64,000 bases of DNA, from positions 229,344,016 through 229,408,015 of the forward strand of contig NC_088201.1 of assembly GCF_037126465.1 (NCBI RefSeq), read 5' to 3'. The notes below the pieces were generated by a model that was not told where the DNA came from, did not search any database, and saw only the letters and a program-made list of their open reading frames with translations. Shown here piece after piece: positions 29,175 to 40,237 of this stretch (the stretch's first letter is position 1; each line of letters starts with the position of its first letter). The translations under genes and the position numbers were made by a program. This stretch comes from Ornithodoros turicata. Taxonomy: Eukaryota > Arthropoda > Arachnida > Ixodida > Argasidae.

Positions 29175-31535
29175 CTGCACCGACGGCGTGCTTGGCCGAC
29201 TGTATCGTGCGAAAATGTCCCGCTTGATGCCGTTTCTTCCCACCTTACGTTCGACATCAAATAAGTAGGTAAAATTTAGAGAGCCCAAAACGTGTAGACT
29301 TCGATTAGTGTTGGACGATGCACGATTGAGGCCAAGAGACGACAGAAGCCACGAGAGTGTCGGTTATCCCAGCAAACTCTGGGGAATTTGCACACGACAC
29401 CACATACGTGCACGCGCTCTCAGAAAGCAGGGCCCGTATAACAAACGAAGAGGATTATGCGTCAATATAGCCGTATAGACTAATATTTCCGACGCAAACC
29501 CTCGTTTTATCCGTCAAAGCGAAATCTTATCCGTCAGAATATAAGAGCAGCCTTGTCTTCCCTTTGCTATTTACGTATAAAACTCCGCCCTTTACGCTCA
29601 CAGCGGTCACGCTGACGGGTACCATGAATAAAACACAGCTTGTCGGATACGACGCCAGCCGTTTTGTGGAAATTTACGCTTAGTAAGGATAAGATTGGAT
29701 GTAAGCGTCAATTTATTCGTTTCTTCCTCTTCTCATTCATCCTTTCTTCGTTCCACACAACGGTTGAGGCGTTGTGTTGTTGTCCTGTGTGTAAGTTCGC
29801 CCATCGCTGAGGTATATTATAAGAAAATTTGTCCACCAGCTTGCCTGCGTTTGTGCTGTACTCTCTGACATCTGCACATTATTTCGTCATGCGCTTGTCT
29901 GTGTTTTGGATATCCTGTGTGCTTCGCTAAATCGAGATTACTGCAGTGACATGGAAAACGACGCAGAATAAATGAGACGAGGCTCGCGCTGTGGCACCGA
30001 GCCCTGACCGGTGGCGCACCAACATCTGCTCCACATTGTAGTGGGAGAGCTGCTATACGCCTGCGTAGTATGTAGTCTGTCTCTTCTTACTGTGTTTTTC
30101 TTCGTTCCAGTGCCTGAAATGGATGGAGGGAGAAGATAAACTATATGCATCTCTTCAAATCCGCCCTCATATTTGCTCCATCTCGTAGGAAGGTGTCTGA
30201 CTCGCTGGTCTTTCCCGCAACTTCTATGTTTGATATTGTAGTATGCGAGTGATAGTGTGAAGGACAACACTAATTCTTCGTTGTAACCCTCTAGTTACCA
30301 AATTAAACACTGATGAATACATCATTTAAGCCTCTAATCTCTGAGAGGAACCACAGAGTGCAAGAAAACTTGTGTGCGCCATGTTGGACGCAGTCACACA
30401 CACAACACACACACAGAAAACACAGACGGGCACAATGGGTCTTTTTCACACTCGTGTCGTACCCTAGCGGCTGTCCGGTGAAACACGCTCGGCGCGCACC
30501 AAAACACAGCCAGCGTCATCTCAGCGCCATCTATTGAATATCTAGAGGACTCTCTCTCTTAGGTGCCGTCAGGGTCACATAGCATCTAATTCGAACCTCT
30601 CCGCGCAAGACATGTAACGCGCATGTACGGCTCGTTTATCAAACTTGTCCGTTACAGCCACTTTCACCGTACAGCCGCATTGCTGCCTCGTCTCGCCTAC
30701 ACAGCTACAGATTATGGGCGCAGGTCCGGAAAGACCTCGTTCAGAACCACGGAGGAGAAGTAAAGCAGACCGATCTCCCCAGCAAACACACATGATTCCC
30801 AGATCGTCCCGTTTTCATCTCACGGCCTGCTCGGGATGAGTTGATCCATGCGCCGTCCCCCGGATCTCGGGGAGCGAGCAATAGGAAATCGTCCCGTATT
30901 CACCCCTGTGAGAGCTGCGTGCGAGAATGCAGACGCCGCGAACCCTCCGCGTCTCCAACTGCGCTTGCGCGGTACGCAACTGTGGCTGCATTTGGTAACA
31001 TTATTATGTGGTCCTTAATATGGTCGTTACCGAACACGATGTAAAATTTATCAATCTAATTCTTCGTGTTTTCGCATCGGAACATCCAGTATTTTTCAGT
31101 TTTAATGAAGATACGCGGCTTGCGCTGCTTCTAGGCGGCCAGTGGGAGCGAGGTTCAAACGTTCAAACCGTTGGCAAGCTCGTCCTAGTTGCAGGCTGGG
31201 GGTGTTGTGGTGTGATGTTACAATTGTGAGCGAGTTTCGGAAGTCCATCATTTGCCACTGTGCGGAGCTAAGATGGCTACTAGCGGCTAATGTTCATTTC
31301 TTTGACTGCTTGTGAGTGTAGCTGTGAGAAAAGATACCACACTGGAACCAGACTGATTAGGGTTGACAGTACGTACAAGTGCCAAAAAATGCGGATGCCA
31401 TCACGCACATTTTGACGAAATGTCAGTGTCCCCGTGAGTGAGAGCCTGGAAGCAATATGTTCCGTAAGGTACAGCGGCGAAACTAACAATGTGACTGCAA
31501 CTAGGGTAGCCTCAGTCTAACAGCGATCCAATGCT
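29175..31535. other. Intergenic, nothing recognised
   Basis: Short low-complexity CA tracts occur near 30393-30416. No gene, splice-supported exon or element end was identified. Confidence 0.35.
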
Positions 31536-31675
31536 CTTGGAACCAATGCCATAGGTCGGCGCGATCATGATCGAGGCAGCCTTGCCAGTGCTTCGTGATC
31601 GCACTCATGATCGCGATCATCAGGCTTTGATAAGGCATTGCGATCATGATTGCGACGACCTATGCTTGGAACACA
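31536..31675. repeat. Imperfect palindrome rich in GATCATGATCG
   Basis: ATAGGTCG (31551) pairs with CGACCTAT (31656-31663), and outer CCAA/TTGG bases also pair. The interior repeats the self-complementary GATCATGATC motif several times. Confidence 0.6.
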
Positions 31676-33353
31676 GGGCGTTTCTATCCTGCAATTCTCA
31701 AACAAGTGGTTCGTATGTCATGGACATTTATCAAGACGGTTCCGATGAAGCTACAGAAAGAGAAATACATGTGTTACACCAGTGAGGGACAGATATGCCT
31801 CATTTGAGCAACGCTTGTACGGAACGAGGAGCTTGTACGGAACAGGCGTTACAGATCGCAAAGTGCCGATGACAAAAGTGCATGGATGCTCGTACCGATG
31901 TTCAGTCAGAGTACAATTCTGAAGGACGCTCTCCACTGACATACATGGACTTGACCAACGTTCAAGGCAAATTAATCTTCATTACCACAATTTGGGGATT
32001 GTTGAGAGGAGCAAATAATGTGTCAGTACATTGTTCTTTGTAAAAAATTCTGTCACGCCAACTTCTGCACCATGACTGTTGCCCCACACTGAAAGACCTG
32101 GCCCTTGTATGTGAAGTGAGACATTGTTACAGAACGCGATCACTCCTCGTTGAAAATAGGAGAAATGCTGTCATGCTGCAGCAGCATCAAAAAGCGCAGA
32201 CCAATCCAGGATGTGCGGTACGTCTCTACCTACGTGGTAACCTGATTGATTTTTAAAAGGAAAAAAATGGCAACCTTGTTCTCACTGTATGATTCATTCC
32301 ACTGTTTTGTGGCCTTGTTGAACTTTGAACCTTGTTGAAGCATTGAACTTGTTGTACTTTAACGCTGGTAAAATTTGACATTCGTCATGCAGTGAATGAA
32401 GCTGGGCATCCGGACCTTAAATTTCCCACCGGGATACGCAGAACCCCGCTGTATTGTTATGTATTTCCAGCCAAACAAAACGCTTTTAAACATACTTTCA
32501 GCACGGTCGTCAAGCAAATCCAACCCAAATTTCAGAACCGCTGGATGACCTTGACAGTTTATGCGGTTCACATCGCTTTCGACATTGTCACACATAGCCC
32601 CACACAGTCCGCGAAGTATACAAGGATGCAGTGGTATATAGACGAGGGAAATGGATGACCGTCTACATCAGCCAGTGAGGGAGTCAGCCCAGCTGTCTCA
32701 GACCCAGCCAATAGAGATAGAGCCAATAGAGATGCTCCCAAACGATATTGTGATGCGTTGACTTTTGCATGGTGAACTAACTACGCAGGGGGCCGCCCGG
32801 AGAAACTATGGTCCCTAATTCCTCGAACCTTTTGTGGCCGCGCCGTGGGAGGCCAGACTTCGCAGCCTCTTGCCTTGATAATGCACTCTTCAAATTCAAC
32901 TTGCGCGGTATATACATACACAGGAAAATAATTTGATAAGTAAACGCGATCTTTGCATGTCCAGCAAAGTTCACTTTTCTTTTTTCTTTTTTTCATTTCA
33001 CGTTTTCGTTCAAAACTACACGCCCCTTCGGCACAGAGTGAGAAGAGCGGGTAAGCCTCCATACAGGGGATTACCTTTCAGCGCCGTGCAGAGAAACTGT
33101 GTGAAGAAGACACAAAATGCAGGTTGGCTGGAACTCTCGAGATTCCCGTGCTGACCGTATGTGTTCCTACGTGAGGGCGTGTGTAAAGGGGCCGAACTAG
33201 CAAGTCCGGCAAAGGTTAGGAATATCGACAATCCGATTGTATTTCACCACAAGAAAGGCCCACGAAAATTCACGAAGACTACACTAACTGTTACCTTGTA
33301 TTCAGCGATGCACAGAGCTCCAGAGAAAGTAAAATTAAAAGATTATACAATAT
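31676..33353. other. Intergenic, nothing recognised
   Basis: No supported feature. ORFs here are short and lack motifs. Confidence 0.35.
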
Positions 33354-33474
33354 GAGTATGAATGAGAAAATATATACAACAGAGATCATTTCTCACAATA
33401 CTTTGGAGCTGGCGTCCATCAAGACCAAAGCCACTGCGAACGTCAATATTGCAGCAAAGTACAAAAAAGTTGAA
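33354..33474 (+). CDS. Possible terminal exon or small ORF ending in AATAAA
   Basis: An open stretch ends NVNIAAKYKKVE and then TAA, and the stop overlaps an AATAAA (33473-33478). The composition looks protein-like (ELASIKTKATANVNIAAKY). No good polypyrimidine acceptor precedes it. It could be an alternative last exon of the upstream GBP-like gene or a chance 40-codon ORF. Confidence 0.2.
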
Positions 33475-33479
33475 TAAAC

Positions 33480-35180
33480 GGACGGTTACGCAATTGTAAC
33501 ACGACGTGAGCTGTGTGTGAATCTATGTTTAATGGTTCTTATAATGCAATGGTTCATCATCATACGATGTCTGTCAGTCCGGTCGTGCCTTCATAACTGA
33601 CGTTGTAAAATGACACCCGCGTCCAGATTTTGAACGACAGATCACGCGCAAATTGAGATAGGCGCGTGGAATTTTAAAACATGATCGAGGAATAAATTTT
33701 CTATTCTATCTATTATATCGTTTGACTTCAAGATCACGTTTGTGGACCGATCGACGGCCAAAAATTCGTGTACTTACATAACACATCGTGCCGTTTACAA
33801 TACGCATATCACGTCAATGGCCGTCGACGAGGCCAGAGTCAGGTGTATCCCCAAACTCCGTACGAAGTTTCATCAACCTAGAGCAAGTAGCGAGCGAGAA
33901 ACAGCAGTTCAGCGTACTGGGAATTTACGTCGTGAACGCCTGGAGTACGCAATTTTTCTCTGGCCGACCATGATATTGTTCGCTTGCATTTTACTTCCAC
34001 GTTCATCGATTTCTCGGGTGAGTCTACCCTGATCTGCCCTTAACAGCTGACGGCGTAAAGCAACTGTTCATGGTCAAACACACGAAGTCCATGTTTGTTA
34101 TTCAAACTTACTCTGTGCGATCATATTTACGGAATATTTGGCTTGCATACAAAGTATTGTCAAAGCGTGTACCTTCGTGAGCCAGCCTCCGAGGTAACGC
34201 GAGCGCCGCCCCATGGCGGCGGAAGGTTCCAGCAATTAGGGTCGTCACATTCCGGCGAAGTTCGGTCTCCTTACTTCTCCTCCGAGTTCAGAACGCACCG
34301 GATTGACCGTGCCCTCTATGTATCACGTTCGAAATGATAAGCGAGATTCACACTATGAGAATCTTGTGTGATTGGCTTCTTGAATTATTGGCGCAAATAG
34401 TTATGTCTGTTGTGAATGACAGATGAAAGGTTTTCAAAGAATGAGTGCTACTGCATAAGAATGCGCATGGAAATGAAAAACACGCGAAGCTAACAAAGGC
34501 GGTCGTTGCTTTCTGGAGATGTTGCTGTCGAGATCGTTTGTGCGAGATGCGCGATAGGTGACATCGCCAATATCGGCGATATCCGACACCTCGTTTACAT
34601 AGGACCGCGTAAAGCAAACCGAACCGTGTTACCGCGGTCCCGGTGGACTCATGTAAACGCCTCAGCGCAATCCCAAACACGGCCTAACTTGCTCCGTTTC
34701 GGACGGGTGGATCGAGTCAGCACGATTCGCTTGAAGAACCCATGTAAACACCTCGGAGTGCAGCTATTGCATGCCCAGTAGGTGGCGCTGTACGGATTTC
34801 TGCGCGTTGCATCATGGGAAGGAGCACATGGCATTCCGCTTTGGGCGCACAGTACGAATTCCGATTGCTCTTTTCTGAGCTCGGCTCGCTCGCGTTTTTG
34901 TTTGCTGTGTACTCGGACGCCTAGCTGTCTTTCCAAAGGAATGCCACGCGAGCAAGACCGAAAAAGTGTATTTGGGAGCAGATCAGCAGCCAAAACGCTG
35001 TTATGCGAGAGACAGGCTTTTCCATGGTTTGAATTTAGCAGCCAGAAGTGCGGACGTGAGAACGCCAGTTCCTTCTCCTCATCGCTACGCTCCTCTCCTC
35101 TCCGCTACACCTCTCCACCTGTCCACGACTGGTCTCTGACCTCTCCACGGTGTACCAAAGTACACCGTGCTTGCCGCTAG
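33480..35180. other. Intergenic, possible element debris
   Basis: A 96-codon ORF at 33742-34032 ends beside a gtgagt but has no recognisable motif. CATGTAAAC motifs (34650, 34740) resemble the fold-back termini at 25120 and 25709. Nothing firmer can be said. Confidence 0.3.
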
Positions 35181-35189
35181 AGCCCTGCG

Positions 35190-35775
35190 CGGATGAGATT
35201 TTTTGCATCCGCATCCGAGCCGCATCCGCGCACACGTTATCCGCGTCCGATCCGCATCCGCAGCATGCACAACAGTTTACATCCGCATCCGAACCGCTGG
35301 GCAAAACGCACCACCCGCATCCGATCTGCAAAATGCGCACTTTTCGTAGGGTGCGTAAAGATCGCACGAAGCATATGTTGGTATAATTTCGGATGCCTCC
35401 ATGCTGATACGGAAGGACTTACGACGACAAGCAAAGGTAAACCTTTCCACAAACGCGATATGGAGAGACTTCTGGAACGCGTGGAACGCTACCTCGCCGG
35501 TGCTCTCGTGGTTCGAGATGCCAGAATGCCTCCTCTTCCGTCTTGGCCGTGGATGGCCAAAGGTGAACGCAACAAGCATGCGCTGTGTGACGGCGCAGAA
35601 TACAAATAAATTGCTGGTCGTAAAATTACAGCACGCGGCATATCCGCATCCGATCCGCTGCTTTCACATCCGCGTCCAGTCCTCATCCGATCCGCACACC
35701 ACAGGAAGTGCTAAATTTTCTTCCGAATCCGCAAAAACCTTGCGGATATCCGCTTCCATCCGCGAATGGGGATAC
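35190..35775. repeat. ATCCGC-rich degenerate repeat blocks, possible MITE
   Basis: Two blocks (about 35195-35330 and 35640-35775) are built of irregular CATCCGCATCCGATCCG units around a unique core. Spacing is too irregular for a CRISPR. The arrangement resembles a non-autonomous DNA element with subterminal repeats. Confidence 0.5.
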
Positions 35776-35870
35776 GTCAACAGCAACTGGAATAACGTGG
35801 GTAACATTCCAACATGTGACACGGTAACGAGAGGATAGAGAGGTAGCAAGCGACCTGGTGGTATAGATTC

Positions 35871-35942
35871 ATAACTGAAAAACCCGAGACTAGGGGACTG
35901 TTTGTCGTTTTTTTGTGCCCTAGTCTCGGGTTTTTCAGTTAT
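35871..35942. repeat. Perfect 25-bp inverted repeat, 22-nt loop
   Basis: 35871-35895 (starting ATAACTGAAAAACCCGAGAC) is exactly complementary to 35918-35942, with a T-rich loop between. No run of T follows the stem to suggest a pol III terminator. Confidence 0.9.
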
Positions 35943-36138
35943 GGATGTGACACGGTATGTATACGCCGATTCTGGTGCTGCCATTATAGTCGTTCAACAG
36001 CGATGCGTAAGTTATTGTGTCACTGGCCACGGTATCGCTCATCCACTTAAAACAGCGAAAACAATATATTTCTCACTTGCTGGGTTTCCATCTCCCTTCC
36101 AATAGCTCTAAGGAAGAAAGAGCAAACTCGCATAAACC

Positions 36139-36230
36139 CAACAACAACAACAACAATAAATGGAGAAGTGATGATGACATGGGATGTTTCCCCGTGGTAG
36201 CCACAAGACCCTACCCCACTTCACAGTGGT
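36139..36230 (-). mobile_element. LINE 3' end with (TTG)n tail
   Basis: CAACAACAACAACAACAATAAA is seen on the plus strand at 36139-36160. In reverse it ends ...CCATTTATTGTTGTTG, like other (TTG)n-tailed LINE 3' ends here. Only about 90 nt are present. Confidence 0.4.
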
Positions 36231-36989
36231 TAATATGAGAGGATGAATTATGGTGAAAGTGAAGCGACGACAGGTCGGAGTTTAGAGCTCTTCGAGGAGC
36301 CCAAAGGTTACTACCTCGCATAGAAAAAACGTAAATTCGTAACAGTTTCCTTGGTCTTCCCCTTCTTTCCTATAACACAAGTTCCCATACTTAAAAGCGG
36401 CACCAAGCACGCTGCGATTTTCTGACGTACGTTATCCACTAGGCTGTATAGCGTACCCAGCACAGGGGTGACACAAACCCGCCATTGTTGTAACTACCCT
36501 CTAGCCGGTGCTTCGGACAAAACTGCCGTCTTGTCCTAGTCGCACGTCATAGAAAACGTCATTTTGAGGTCATGTGACTTTGTTTCAATGCCATTTTGCC
36601 GCTTACCGACATACTTCCGTTGTCATAGAGCCAAGAGGTGAAGTATCTTGCGAGCGTAAGCTATGTGGTGCTTCTTCCGCAACATGGTAGCCTATTTCTT
36701 CTTCGTTTAAGTACATCGCGTCGGCTTAGTGGGTCGTAACGCGCGGTCGTCGTCACATCTTTGGAAGTGGTCAACAGTACGAGGCCTTTTGTGCAAAACT
36801 GCGCGTTTTACTGCGAGATCGTCGGATAAAAGTAATTACCTTGATCGAAAGACATCCAAGACGTCGCGCAGAAACGACAATCGCGTTGTTTACAAAAGCT
36901 TTGGCCGCCGATCACGGGCGTCGCCACCTTTAAGGTCACGTGTGCCTTGACGTTTGCTGTGTTGTGCGACCAGGACCTGTCCAGAATGC
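36231..36989. other. Intergenic, nothing recognised
   Basis: No supported feature. Confidence 0.35.
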
Positions 36990-37089
36990 ATTGCGATCGC
37001 CGAACACGCTTTCGTCTACGGAGCAATACATTGGATACCACCCCTGTGGTACCCAAGTCAGCAATGACGGCAAAGCTAAGCGCACACGA

Positions 37090-37695
37090 GCTCTCACCTG
37101 CGGTGTCGATGAGTGCCGCGTCGATCGCCTCTCAGCCTTATGACGCCATTAGAAGCGCAATCAGCGACCGCACCACCTCCTCAGAGCGTAGGTGCCTCCA
37201 GCAACTACTTCCTGCAGAGGAACTCGGCGATCTGGGATCATCCCAGTTATCGCGCCAGATGGAAGCTCTACTTGGCGACTACTGGCTCACGTCTGACATT
37301 TGCCTGCTGAGAGAGCTTTTCCTCCCTCCAGAAAGCGTCTCCCCACAACCGTTCAAGATCCTTCTCACCGCCTCCAATGTTCCCTTTCACGAACTAGCGT
37401 CGCATGCACACTATATAATGGAGGTTGCCACACCATCCATTTGCGGAATCTATTTCCACTGCCGGTTCATCGACAATGCAACCTGAACCGGTGCTAACTA
37501 ACGTCATCTTCGAACTCCCTACAAGATTCGACGCCCCTTCTCAGATGGTCGCTGCCCCATTTTCTCCAGCCGGCAGCCGCTTTCGTGGACGTCTTCGATC
37601 CCGCAGTCGCTCCTGTGTTTCCTGCCGTAGCAGCTCACCTCAAACGTCCGCCCAAATCGGCGGGATTTGTTGGAGTAAAAACCGGGAGTGGTGTA
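37090..37695 (+). pseudogene. Gypsy gag fragment (short-LTR family)
   Basis: 'QPYDAIRSAISDRTTSSERR', 'LQQLLPAEELGD', 'LLRELFL' and 'YIMEVATPSI' match the capsid-like gag of Mag/gypsy elements common in arthropods. A second frame (37425-37700) continues with an SR-rich stretch and GICW, the usual gag C-terminal motif. The frame switch near 37470 and abrupt ends show it is dead. It is probably from the same family as the pol pieces at 9890 and 52989. It abuts a Penelope fragment at about 37700. Confidence 0.6.
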
Positions 37696-37699
37696 CTTA

Positions 37700-38171
37700 A
37701 GAAGGGAAAAAAAGGGAGAAACTGTACTTAACGTTTCGAGCGGAGGCTCTTCATCAGACAAAAGGGGAAACAGGAAGCTAGTACAGGAGGATGATAAACA
37801 TGCTGCCCAGCCCGCTAGGGGGCTGCACGAACAGTTGATTAGAAGCCTATAACCAGTCTTTCGTTCAGGCCCGTTGGATGGGTAGTGTTCAGATAATGTA
37901 TCAAGCAACTCTCTTCCCGTTTTCGCGCGCTTGCGGAATTGAAACCGGAGCGGAGAACAATAACGCGAATGTTATCAATAGTGTGGCCAAGACTAGAGAA
38001 ATGTTTAGAAACCAAGGTTATCTGGTGGTTGCTGATACCTCCAGAAATTTGTAAATATACGAGTCGACGATGTTCCCGGAACCTTTCATGAAGCTTACGT
38101 TCGGTTTCGCCTTTGTTGGTACTATGTCCGTTTTGGTCCCGCCTCCCAGAAACGCATTCGCCCATGGGCAT
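37700..38171 (-). mobile_element. Penelope-like element 3' part with GIY-YIG endonuclease remnant
   Basis: Minus-strand ORF 38171-37839 ends 'SKHFSSLGHTIDNIRVIVL', 'ARKREESCLIHYL' and 'HPTGLNERLV'. This matches the second half of the GIY-YIG endonuclease of Penelope-like elements, whose catalytic E lies in the R..E helix. The N-terminal GIY-YIG motif is missing. The 3' region on the minus strand contains CTGATGA (37757-37751) and CGAAAC (37738-37733), the two invariant cores of hammerhead ribozymes. Confidence 0.6.
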
Positions 38172-38198
38172 GGTCTTTTGAAATATTTTAGTCTGCAG

Positions 38199-38267
38199 AG
38201 AAGGAAGGATGACGACCAGGCACGTGTGAAAGACCTAAAGAGGCAGTGTGCGGAGGAGCAGGACAAG
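38199..38267 (+). CDS. Isolated phase-0 coiled-coil exon
   Basis: A 69-nt open segment between acceptor gtctgcag (ends 38198) and a perfect donor gtaagt at 38268. It encodes 23 residues including DDDQARVKDLKRQCAEEQDK, charged and helix-forming. Its phase, size and composition resemble the tail exons of the GBP-like gene, but it lies 10 kb beyond that gene's stop and polyA signal. It may be an alternative 3' exon, an exon of a tandem paralogue, or a chance match. No partner exons were identified. Confidence 0.4.
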
Positions 38268-38384
38268 GTAAGTTCTCAGATCTCGACAGATCATCATGTA
38301 CAACGTCATACCTCCACACAGAACGTAACATCAGGGAGTAGCATACTACATACGGATGAATGGTGCAGCTGAAGGAAAGGTATC

Positions 38385-38456
38385 AGCAGTGGGATTTGAA
38401 CCCACGCCCTCTGATTGCTGGTCAGAGATTCTATCAATTAGACCGCGCTAGGAAGC
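38385..38456 (-). repeat. tRNA-like sequence with A and B boxes
   Basis: In reverse it has TAGCGCGGTCTAATTGATAG (A-box-like), an anticodon-stem-like CTCTGA/TCAGAG, and a perfect B box GGTTCAAATCC in GTGGG...CCCAC. The acceptor ends (GCTTCCT versus TGCTGAT) do not pair, so it is a pseudo-tRNA or SINE head, not a functional tRNA. Confidence 0.6.
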
Positions 38457-39154
38457 ACGTCGACTCTCTCACAAGAGCACAATCGTGGCGGACGATATCT
38501 GTCTCACTAGCAACAATCTAAGAGTGAATGTGTTGACGGTAAATGCGTGTCCTCAATGGCTTCTCGTGTCCCTTCCTTTAATGGTTGTGGGTCAGCTGAA
38601 AAAGTTAATCGGAACCTGAGATATGACATGCATCATGCATTGATTGGTTGAGGAATCTCTGTCTGCTGATTCGTTGCCGAAGACTTAGGCTAGATTCATT
38701 GCATGTACTTTTCATATATTACAGGGCAACCGGTCAAATCAATTGGTATCCCGATTATCTTTTTCCAATGCTTGTAAAGGTGGTTAGCAACAATTCGTGA
38801 AAGTGTTAGGGTTCAGCTGTTGCCACAAAGTGTGGGGTCCCACATATAAATATAATATTACAAATTTAGTTCAACAAAAACGAGCCATTCGATTTATAGC
38901 AGATTCCTTCTCGCTCTCGTACCTCTAACGTATTTAGGGACATTTTGATTAATAAAATACAGTCCTAACTCCTACCTGCCTTCTAGCGAAAGGAGATAAC
39001 GCCTTAATTTTATCACTGTACCAGTCACAACAAACCCTCCCCCAGAAAACAAGAAATCACGTCTTTGGAAAGTTTCGTGCCTACTTACAATTTACTTACT
39101 GATTTCATTAGTTTACTAATTACTAAGCACTTTTACCAATTTGCTGATAGAACC
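38457..39154. other. Intergenic, nothing recognised
   Basis: AT-rich, no ORF or repeat assigned before the LTR at 39155. Confidence 0.35.
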
Positions 39155-39446
39155 TGTGGGAACCAAGGTTCCCACTCTCGGGGCGCCGTCCGTCCGTTCA
39201 GCGACCAAGGAAAACGCAGCACAGTCAAATGAAGAAGGAACAGAAAAGGTTTATTACCAATGGCAACAAGGAACCTCGCCGATCTCTTGATCGAGTACTA
39301 GCCAGAAGGGAAACAGACCCCGTTTTCCAAAATGATGGTCCTTTTAAGGAACTTGCTCCGACAGCAGCGCCATCAGGTCGGTTACGTGTTTGGCACCTGT
39401 GAGACCGGTTGCTCACTCAAGTGCACGTGGCTGATAACCTACCACA
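39155..39446 (-). repeat. LTR of the interrupted gypsy (292 bp)
   Basis: Reading the minus strand it starts TGTGGTAGGTTATCAGCC (39446) after a GGGGTGGGGGAG polypurine tract and ends GGTTCCCACA (39155). It contains AATAAA (about 39253). TGTGG and CCACA ends match. Confidence 0.75.
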
Positions 39447-39481
39447 CTCCCCCACCCCAACACCTTGCACCACGATGTTTC

Positions 39482-39850
39482 TCATAAGTCCTCATGCGAA
39501 ATGTCCGGCATCTCGATGATAACATCGTCCGCAGGTGGTGCCGGGATGCGCTGGGGGTCCTGCCGAAGGAGATCAGGTCGTAGACGACTCACCGTATCTA
39601 GAGCGGTCGATAAGGTGGTCTCTGGAGAGCGGGCTGACTCAGTCCGGGAGCGATGCAGAGTTCCCCGTTGATGGGTGGTCCGGTGTATTTCCAGCACCCC
39701 ACACAGGGGACAAAGGATCCTCGGGAGTGAGGGGTATAGGTGGATCCGCCGGATGTCGATTAGACAATGTGCAGGCGCCTCTGAATGGAAGAGGAATCCT
39801 CGAGGAGGGAGCCCCTCTGAGGGACCGAGCCTGGGTGGCACACCTGGCAT
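39482..39850 (-). CDS. Unknown ORF between gypsy pol and LTR
   Basis: A 122-codon minus-strand ORF, proline/arginine-rich, lies between the integrase C-terminus and the 3' LTR, where some gypsy elements carry a third ORF. No envelope-like signal peptide or membrane segment is visible and I do not recognise it. Confidence 0.25.
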   Translation of the reverse strand: MPGVPPRLGPSEGLPPRGFLFHSEAPAHCLIDIRRIHLYPSLPRILCPLCGVLEIHRTTHQRGTLHRSRTESARSPETTLSTALDTVSRLRPDLLRQDPQRIPAPPADDVIIEMPDISHEDL

Positions 39851-40237
39851 GTGATGCCTATCCTAAGGGACGTTGCTCATAGACCACGGTCCACGTTGCC
39901 GCAGAGCGTTGACAGGGTCCTGGATAAGCTCTAGGCGTCGACTGGTTCCAGACGAAAGGATGGTCGGATCTCTGCCGGGAGGGTCGTGGCATGCTATCTG
40001 CCGAGAGGAGAAAAAGGGAATACGGTGTAAGGTTAACTCTACATCGTGAGAGTTCGAAAGGGCTCTCCCCTAAGAAGGCTTTGTGGAAAACTACGAAACA
40101 GAAATCACACTAATATCACATAAATCGTGAGCACTAGGTCCTAGTGACCGAGGTAGTGGCTACTACGTGCACCGCCAGCGGGAACGCAAGTTGTAGCGAC
40201 TGGACGCTGGTCCGGTAGCGGGATCCGGGTCCAGGTG

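Noticed and set aside
33742..34032. Exon with a gtgagt donor
   Set aside because: Long open stretch, but no recognisable domain and only a weak acceptor; could not be supported.
35190..35775. CRISPR-like array
   Set aside because: Units are short, irregular and degenerate with no constant spacer length, and the context is eukaryotic.
36947..37486. Host single-exon gene of 179 codons
   Set aside because: From about 37090 its residues match gypsy gag, and the first 45 codons lack support.
38385..38456. Functional tRNA gene on the minus strand
   Set aside because: The B box and anticodon-like stem are good, but the acceptor strands do not pair and the base before the anticodon is C instead of T.
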